From NCBI GenBank assembly GCA_963556495.2, contig OY747712.1:29175735-29239734 (forward strand): a DNA stretch of 64,000 nt, written 5' to 3'. Position numbers and translations under genes: made by a program. Positions 56,880 through 64,000 of the stretch are shown one piece after another; positions within the stretch are counted from its first letter, which is position 1; the number at the start of each line of letters is the position of its first letter. Below the pieces are notes generated by a model, which was not told the origin of the DNA, ran no database searches, and was given only the letters and a program-made list of their open reading frames with translations. This DNA comes from Valencia hispanica. Its lineage: Eukaryota; Chordata; Actinopteri; Cyprinodontiformes; Valenciidae.

Positions 56880-57230
56880 CTTTTAGTGTTGACGTTCAGT
56901 GTATGGGCTACAGAACAGGGAGGGGAACTTGTGCAGCACTTTAGAAACAGGCATAGCCAACATGCAGTCAGCTACTGCAAAGTGCCAAACGCGGGACAGA
57001 CTAGGTTCAGAAGACACCACTCCTTCTCTGTCCGACACCAGAGCTCAGTAGTCTTCGAGGCGCTTTCTCTCATCCCAACCAATAATGTAAGACTAATTTG
57101 GAAAGATCTGTCAGATGCTCACACGAGCCGTCGCTTTTTACGTTCGCAGTTCTGTTACCAACACTGTCAGACAGCTTACGGTCAGTCTACAGCTGGTCAT
57201 CTGCGAGGATACCTGGTGTGACATGCGGCC
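56880..57230 (+). promoter_or_regulatory. Glypican 5' leader/proximal promoter region (inferred)
   Basis: The sequence before the glypican ATG has more CpG than its surroundings. It contains an open 111-codon upstream frame from 56886 that stops at 57221, nine bases before the glypican ATG. No TATA box was identified. The transcription start is unknown. Confidence 0.35.
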
Positions 57231-57402
57231 ATGTCCCGAGGAATATGCCCACGCGTCAACTTTTTTGTCCACGTTTTGGCGTTAGTGATTTTTGCAATAA
57301 ATGTAATCGAGGCGGATAAGCACAGCTGCTATGAAGTGAGAGCCGCTTTCCAACAACGACACGTCGGACCGCTTCAGCTGGTGCCAGAGAAACCATACAC
57401 AG
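57231..57402 (+). CDS. Glypican (GPC3/GPC5 subfamily), first coding exon
   Basis: Glypicans are GPI-anchored heparan sulfate proteoglycans that modulate Hedgehog, Wnt and FGF signalling at the cell surface. The ATG at 57231 opens a signal peptide with a hydrophobic core (VHVLALVIFAINV). Then comes the mature start DKHSCYEVRAAFQQR and LVPEKPYTG. The Cys-x-x-V-R-x-x-F-Q pattern followed by VPE-x-P fits GPC3/GPC5 rather than the GPC1/2/4/6 group (C-G-E-V-R-Q-x-Y). The exon ends ACAG|GTAAGG in phase 1 on a Gly, as expected before the next conserved Cys block. The rest of the gene is beyond the window, so intron 1 exceeds 6.5 kb. Linkage to col4a4 and nyap2 suggests a gpc5-type paralogue. Confidence 0.78.
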
Positions 57403-58345
57403 GTAAGGCTGAAAAGAGCGCTTCAGCTGGCGCACATAAAGCATCATTTAGTTTGCGGCATAACGTGCTGTTTTTTTTTTTATAAAACTGGTATTTTTTA
57501 AGGAAATATATCCAAATGCACGTTTCAATCAGATCAGTTTATACAAGCGTTTTTAAAAGTTTTTACTAAATGTCATGTCATATGTATACTGGGGTCAAAA
57601 GCGCACATGTTGACCTGTCCGGTGACATGAGAGATATGATAGAACAGATATGGATTGATTTTACGGTTTTCTTTTTAAATGAGTAGACTTTTTAAAGGTT
57701 TAAAACGGCCACATTTTTTGATGCAAAGTATGTGTGTATTCCTTAGGTCAGGGCATGCCACCAACTCATAAGTATTTGTCTTATTAAATCTTTCACTTTG
57801 TTTGCCCCTTCACATCAATTCAAAAATCATATGCCATTAGTCTGAACCCAAAGCTAATTTACTCATTGACAATTTGCCGATTATTCCTGGCGCTGAGACA
57901 GCCTTTTTCAAGAAACAGCATGCATATTGGGATTCAGATTATACAAATGTTCTAATCTGTGTAGACAAAGAGGTTACAATAATAAATAAATGATAAAGTT
58001 ATATAACTTTAGTGTATGTGTGTGGGTACATCAAGCTTGTAAATGCTTGAACACATTTTGTGTTTAAAGCAACATTCCACTCCTAAGTGAAATTTAATCT
58101 GTTGCCGTCTTCCCCAAAGTTAGATAAGCGAGAAGAAGCATTTTGTAACCAGACCAGTCATTTTCCTAATCTGGCAGCAGTCCGTTTGTTTTAGCTTAGC
58201 ATAAACCATGTAATTGAATGGGAACAGTTAGAATTTCATGTGCAAAGTGACGACAATTACTTAATACTGATCCTAATTATTGATTGTAAATTAAAATAAT
58301 ATTTAACACAAAGGAATTACATTAGCCGATTTTGCCGAGCGCCTG
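57403..58345 (+). other. Glypican intron 1, unique part
   Basis: Intronic sequence without recognised repeats or exons. Confidence 0.5.
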
Positions 58346-60690
58346 GCAAGGCAAGGCAATTTCAATTGCATAGCACACTTTCAACAACAAGGTAATTCAA
58401 GATGCTTTACATGATTAAGTGGTTAAAATAAAAATAGCAGTAAAACACAGACAAAGCATTTAAAGTAAAAACAACAATAAAGCATGAAGCACACACAAAT
58501 ACATCAAAGCATTACAAAGGATATAATGTAAAAGCAGCAGTAAAACAAGAAGAATACACAAAACATGGTACAACAAAGCATTACATAAAGGCTACTCTAA
58601 ACAGATACGTTTTTAGTTGTGATTTAAAAGAACTCAGTGTTCCAGCAGCTTTGCAGTTGTCTGGAAGTTTGTTCCAGATTAGAGGAGCATAGAAACTGGA
58701 AGCTGCTTCTCTATGTTTGGTTCTGATTCTAGGGATGTTGAGTAGACTGGAATTAGAGGACCTGAGTGGTCTGGGGGGTTGGTATAGTAACAGCAGATCT
58801 TTAACATATTGTGGTGTTAAGCCATTCAATGATTTATAAACTAATATAAGTATTTTGAATTCTATTCTCTGAGCTACAGGGAACCAGTGTAAGGACTTTA
58901 GAACTGGGGTGATGTGCTCTACTTTCCTGGTTCTAGTGAGGACACGAGAAATAGCGTTCTGGATCAGCTGCAGCTGTCTGATTGACTTTTTAGGCAGACC
59001 TGTGAAGAGGCTGTTGCAGTAATCAATCCGACTAAAGATAAATGCATGGATGAGTCGTGTTGCGACATTAGTCCTTTAATTCTAGAAATGTTTTTCAGGT
59101 GATAGAAGGCTGACCTTGTTATTGCGTTTATGTGACCCTGGAAGTTCAGGTCTGAGTCCATAACTACACCTCGATTTCTGGCCTGATCAGTAGTTTCTAT
59201 CTGTATTAACTGGAGCTGTGTGCTGACTATTTATGTTTCTTCTTTTGCTCCAAAAGTAATTACTTCAGTTTTGTTTCTGTTCAGTTGGAGGAAGTTATGA
59301 CACCTCCAACCATTGATTTGCTCAGTGCATGTGCTTAGCGTTGGGATGGGTTCAAAGTCACCTGGTGACATCGTAATGTAGAGCTGAGTATCATCTGCAT
59401 AATTATTGTAGCTAATGTTATTGGTTGTTATAATCTGGGCTAGTGGGAGCATGTAGATATTAAATAAGACAGGCCCCAGGATGGAGCCCTGGGGCACCCC
59501 ACATGTGATTTCTATTTGTTTTGATGAAAAGTTTCCTATTGAAACAGTCCCTGTTCTTTAGGTAAGACTCAAACCAGCCAAGTAGTGTACCAGAGAGTCC
59601 GACCCAGCTCTCCATTCGTTCCAATAATATATCATGATCAACATCAATTATTTCGTCTAGGTTTTTTTTGGCTTAATTCATGAAATTCTGACATTTTTTC
59701 TACATTGGTGTTATTTGGGTACAACATTGGTGGTCGGTTTGGTGCTGCGTTACAGACCGACCGTCTAATTGTTAGAGTCTTTTCAGTGAAAAAGTTGGCA
59801 AATTCATTGTAGGACCTGGTAGAATTTAGTTTGGGGGCTACTTTCACTGGAGGATTAGTTAGTCTTTCCACTGTTGCAAACAGAGTCCGTACATTATTAA
59901 TGTTTCTGTTCATTATTTTAGAGAAGAACAATTCCCTAGCTTCTTTTAAAGTTAACTGATATCTGTTCAGTCTCTCTTTGTAGATCTCACAGTGAACCTG
60001 GAGTTGAGTTTTCCGCCATTTTCTCTCAGCTCGTTGACACTCCCTTTTTTCGCTACATACCAGTGGATCGCTAGTCCATGGAGACTTCTTTCTACCTAGG
60101 ACTACTTTCACTTTAGTCGGAGCAATGGAATCCACGATGTCTGAGATTTCCACGAGGAAATGATCTACCAGCTTATTTACTGAGTTGGAGTTGGGAGATG
60201 AGGGGGATGTGGTGGAAGGGTAAATACTTTTAAAGGTTTCAACAGAACTGTCCCCAAGAAAACACTTTTTTACAGTTATCTCACTGTGGCTAGATATTTT
60301 AGTAGAGATGGTACTTTCAAAGAAAATACAGAAATGGTCAGATAATGCAATATCAATTACTGAGATGTCAGATATAGTTAAACCTTTGCTGATAATTAAG
60401 TCCAGAGTGTGTCCTTTATTGTTTGTTGGTTGTTTGACATGCTGGGTCCGAAGTTGTGAAGAGTGTCACTTAATGTTTTTGCTAGTCTATCCTGGGGGTT
60501 GTCAGTATGGATGTTGAAGTCCCCCACAACGATTAATTGGTCATAATCGACACATATTACGGAAAGAAGGTTGCTGAAATCATTAAAGAAGTTAGAGTTA
60601 AGTTTTAAAGACAAGATGACGCAGCCACCACAAAAACCATGTACTTCTGTGAACTCAAATGCGATAGTTTTTCTTTACAACTGCTGATTC
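58346..60690 (-). mobile_element. L2-type LINE, 5'-truncated, in glypican intron 1
   Basis: On the minus strand, from 60614, the end of the endonuclease appears (LIVVGDFNIHTDNPQDRLAK). The linker follows at 60153-59644 (KKSPWTSDPLVCSEKRECQR). The RT fragment 59497-59231 has [20 protein letters not shown] and [16 protein letters not shown]. The C-terminal fragments at 59161-58964 (HINAITRSAFYHLKNISRIKG) and 58829-58581 include FYAPLIWNKLPDNCKAAGTL. The RT part between about 59540 and 59650 is deleted. The 3' terminus is the GCAAGGCAATTTCAATTGCA-type end. It is the same family as 47548-49700. Confidence 0.82.
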
Positions 60691-61077
60691 AAACTTCTGC
60701 ACTTTTGCTGCCATTATTCTAAGTCCATTTTGTTTTGATTAATGCATCAATGAAACTTGAAAACATCAGATGTGTTTAAGATTTTGGGGTGTGAGCCATC
60801 TTTCAGCATACTAATTAAAAGTAGTTTTGCGAAGTTTAACATTTTCAATTTCTGTATTAGGAAGAACTCCATTTAGGGAGGTTTTGGATTGGGTTCAACC
60901 AATATTGCTTGACAGACACTCTGAAAGCCAAATATGTTATTATTGTTATTATACTACTTGTCCTCTTTGGTTAGGTAATGAAATTGAGATATCAAAAAAT
61001 ATTTTAATTTATGTTGAATGTATATAGTATCAGGAGATATATGTTAAAATTCATGATATATTCATCTATTAATCCCT

Positions 61078-61335
61078 GGTCTATAACCACTTATCCTTGA
61101 AGGGTTGCGGGTGGGCCAGTGATCATCTCCAGTGGTTGTTGGGTGAGATATGGGATACATGTTGTCAAACCATTACAGGAAAACAGAGACACAGAGGACC
61201 AACAACCAGGGCAATTCAGAGAACATGCAAACTTCATACAGAAAAACCCTAAGCCAGGATTTAAATCCATAAAAGTTCGAAATGCAAGACCACCGTACAA
61301 ACAACTGTGTCACGGGGCAGCCCATGATATATTCA
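61078..61335 (-). mobile_element. tRNA-headed SINE-like repeat (second copy)
   Basis: In minus orientation it repeats the order of the 16372-16692 copy: head near 61320, a degenerate box B near 61270, then GTTTGCATGTTCTC-like and ATCACTGGCC-side body. It is more diverged than the first copy. Confidence 0.55.
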
Positions 61336-61779
61336 TGTAATTAATAAAAGGTAGATTATCAGACTCTTAGTTTTAATCAATAGACAAAGATGAACCATAA
61401 ACATGACATATCAAATATGTGTTGTCTTTTCATGTGTACTCAGATTTATTTTATTATTTCATTAAAATCGGAGGTTGATGTCATGAATATGTGCATAGCT
61501 TTGGATGCCAGGATACCAAACTATGCTCTTAAGCTGTACAACTCTATAGTTGGGGAAAAAATAGTACAACTAGAAAAGAAAAACACCTGTTTTCAATAGG
61601 ATTTATCAAATAAATTTTTTGTGTAGCTACAGTACATCCTCTTCTAGCTATGAAGACTCTGCATAAGAACACATTGAATTATTATTAAGGAAATAATAGA
61701 GAATACACTCATCCTGCACTGCCGTTGTATTTTGCCCAATTCCTCATTGTATAGTATCCATCTAATTACTTATCCAAGG

Positions 61780-61998
61780 GTGCCCAAAGTTGGTTCTCAA
61801 GGGCTGGTCTCCTGCATGTTGTAGTTCATTCCCTAGTTCAGCACACCTGAATCAAATGATGGCTCATTAGTAGGCCTCTGCAGAACTTTGACATGTTGAG
61901 GAGGTAGTTGGACCATTTGAATCAGCTGTGTTGGAGCCAAGACACACCTAAAACTGTCAGGAGACCGGCCCTTGAGGCCCAGAGTTAGACACCCATGT
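61780..61998. repeat. hAT-like MITE
   Basis: A roughly 220-bp unit with matching ends: GCCCAAAGTTGGTTCTCAAG near the left and CTTGAGGCCCAGAGTTAGAC near the right. GCACACCTGAATCAAATGAT and TTGAATCAGCTGTGTTGG lie as inverted inner blocks. This is a family familiar from fish genomes. Confidence 0.6.
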
Positions 61999-62194
61999 CT
62001 TATACTAAATCTATTATATCTAAATATGTTGCTAATAGAGGTATTTTGTATAGAGTACTCGATTAGAAAAATATTTCACCTATCCAACTTTGCCGGTAAA
62101 ACAAATTGAGGCAGTATACTAGCACGATTATTGTGTCACTCACCACTAATGTAGAAGTTATTTTGTCACTACCTTGCCATTAAAACAACACGTC

Positions 62195-63108
62195 CGCAAA
62201 TTAAAACAACCATATAGGTCGATTGTGACAGCAACAAAAAACGACCTGTGTGAGGGCTTTCTGGGGTCAGGCGCCGATCCAGCAGTGACTAGCTACCAAC
62301 AGGGCATGCGTGTCCTTTATCGGAGGAGCTGCCAAATACGCATGCGCGAATGTATCCCAGTTCAGCTACCAACATTCGTACTGGTAAAACTCACTGCAGT
62401 TTCACTATTTACACACATTCTCTTGAAAAAAAAGAAAAACATACATTCTCTTGATTCCTTCATTCACGTGTTGCTAGCCTTTTGGTTATGGCAGTGTTGT
62501 TATCATAGCGCATCAATTCCAGACGATCAAGTTACAAAGTTTACCTGAGGTCCAAAAACACTCTCTGCCTCCGTATGTTTAAAATGACACATCCTTTGAC
62601 ATGTGAAATTAACACATAATTAAAGAATGGCACTAGATTACCAAAACAACCCAGGTGTATATGAAAGGAAGACCAACTTGTATCTGTGAAGACGGCATTT
62701 TCTCTTTTTAAGGTTTTGTGGCCACACAGTGGCCTTTATTTGAAAGTGCAACACTCGCCAAATGTCCGTGGGGTGGAAGTGAACCCCCGGAAGGCCGCAT
62801 CCCTCAGAACATGGGGCGCCCGTCTCAACCACTGTGCTACGCGACACAGCTTTTATCCTTTTTTTTAACCATGTGCAGCATAGTGAATCCCACTGTCTTC
62901 AGAATAACGTTTATTAGTTAATTTGTAATGAGATTACTTCGATATCTGCGTCATCATCTGTTTAAATGCCCAAGGTAGATGCGCCAGGCCCCCAAAAGGC
63001 CATTTGTTTTTTACAGCTGACATTTTAAACCACAAGGGGTCGCATACGGAATATAGGGTCGTTTTTTGCAGCTGTCACAATCGAGCTATATGGTCGTTTT
63101 AATTTGCG
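62195..63108. mobile_element. Unclassified 0.9-kb element with about 50-bp inverted ends
   Basis: The left end CGCAAATTAAAACAACCATA, continuing to GATTGTGACAGC and CAAAAAACGACC, matches the reverse complement of the right end over about 50 bp with four or five differences. No transposase was recognised inside, so it would be non-autonomous. It contains a tRNA-like segment (62705-62860, minus). Clear target duplications were not found. Confidence 0.6.
62705..62860 (-). repeat. tRNA-like SINE head inside inverted-repeat element
   Basis: The minus strand reads GCGTAGCACAGTGGTTGAGA, an A-box-like motif, then about 45 bp on GGGGGTTCACTTCCACC, a B-box-like motif. This is the layout of a tRNA-derived SINE head. 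It does not fold into a clean tRNA by inspection. Confidence 0.4.
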
Positions 63109-64000
63109 AATGGACTGCATTAAAAATCACTCTGTTAGCAGATGTTCCCAATTTAAAATTTGCAGTGTATTGTGTTCTTAAAGGCACTGAAACAACTTGT
63201 CATGTTTGACTTTAACTCTTTGTATTACAACTACTTTTCAATACAGATCGTAGTTGGTAGGTTATTGTAAACCACACTCCAATCGCTGAACATTTCAGAT
63301 ATCTGGGCAACCTTTTTCCAATCCTCAATCAACATTTCAGATCCCACAGACACCATTTTACAAGGATAAATGATGTAATTTTCTCACTATTGTGGATTTG
63401 AGCTTGGCCTTAAGATAGCAATCTTTGTCATATTTGGATTTGCGTACTATTTTGGAGTGAAATAAACTCCATGCTGAGTTTATAAGATATTATAAAGGGG
63501 GTCTGGCAATTCAAGGCCCCAAGCAATTGCCTAACTTAATTTATCAGACAAGTCAAGCTCTGCCAGTGACTCGATCCACTGAAGTAAACTGGTCATAGAG
63601 TCATGCCACTTGCTTTCAACAAAACTCAGGGTACATGATACATGGAGGTCATTTTATATCCTGATTTAAAGATGCAGTTAAGATTTTTTGACTGTTTTCT
63701 TTTAGAAAATCAGTTGGCTACGCATGCAGAATAGATCAGCTGCTGGGATTGTTTGGAGCCTCAGAATTGATCAGCACTGGATCTCTAGATTACATTTTGA
63801 GACCCACGTTTTTGGTTTATCAAGTTTGCACTTCCAATAAAAAACATTTTTCTTTTAAAGTTAAAACTTTGTTTTAACACTATTTAAATTGAGGATAATG
63901 ATGCATTACATCAGTTAATTTTGAGGTCAGTATATTTACAGTGGTTGTACTTAAGGTTAGAGTTTATGTTGGAGTAGGTTTCTGCTTGATTAAGACTGAG
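63109..64000 (+). other. Glypican intron 1, right end of window
   Basis: No exon, repeat end or RNA gene recognised. The second glypican exon is not present up to the last base. Confidence 0.45.

Noticed and set aside
62705..62860. A functional tRNA gene on the minus strand
   Set aside because: A-box-like and B-box-like motifs are present, but no clean cloverleaf or anticodon arm could be drawn. A SINE head is more likely.

Overview
This is vertebrate nuclear DNA, almost certainly from a teleost fish. It has split genes with GT-AG introns, many Tc1-like transposons in different stages of decay, I-type and L2-type LINEs, tRNA-headed SINE-like repeats, hAT-like MITEs and long AT/CT/TAA microsatellites. 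There is no sign of bacterial gene organisation, CRISPR arrays or operons.

Three host genes can be supported. (1) Positions 9211-24279, plus strand: the C-terminal about 70% of a type IV collagen alpha chain, best matched to col4a4. It has 26 exons, about 1,207 residues, a Gly-X-Y region with many interruptions and a complete 12-cysteine NC1 domain. The 7S end and early collagenous exons lie upstream of the window. (2) Positions 27425-42988, minus strand: a complete coding set of six exons for nyap2, a neuronal PI3-kinase adaptor with two YxxM motifs. The splice phases close exactly to a 1,036-residue frame. It includes a 382-residue exon built of degenerate R-[RKQ]-[DE]-S-K-D/E-R repeats that I do not know from mammalian NYAP2. 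(3) Positions 57231-57402, plus strand: the signal-peptide exon of a glypican of the GPC3/GPC5 subfamily, with its next exon beyond the right edge.

Layout: 1-8600 is a transposon graveyard, probably inside an upstream col4a4 intron. A Tc1 element there is broken by a solo LTR and by a 4.8 kb I-type LINE. 9.2-24.3 kb is col4a4, with introns carrying a Tc1 copy with long inverted ends, two LINE fragments, an LTR-like segment, a SINE and a minisatellite. 24.3-27.4 kb is the convergent 3' ends of col4a4 and nyap2. 27.4-43 kb is nyap2 and its introns, with an internally deleted Tc1-like element and a CCAAT-rich GC-rich patch. 43-57 kb is repeat-rich DNA between the divergent nyap2 and glypican genes. 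57.4-64 kb is glypican intron 1, with an L2-type LINE, a SINE, a MITE and a 0.9 kb inverted-repeat element.

The genes do not form one pathway. Their linkage is informative: COL4A, NYAP and glypican genes sit in the vertebrate paralogon that in mammals includes the 2q36-37, 13q and Xq regions. A GPC3/5-type gene beside col4a4 and nyap2 looks like a member of that set which mammals lost from the 2q copy. No new multi-gene system was recognised. The most unusual items are the nyap2 repeat exon, the glypican linkage, a GC-AG intron inside the NC1-coding region, and a perfect 34-bp palindrome next to a nyap2 splice donor.
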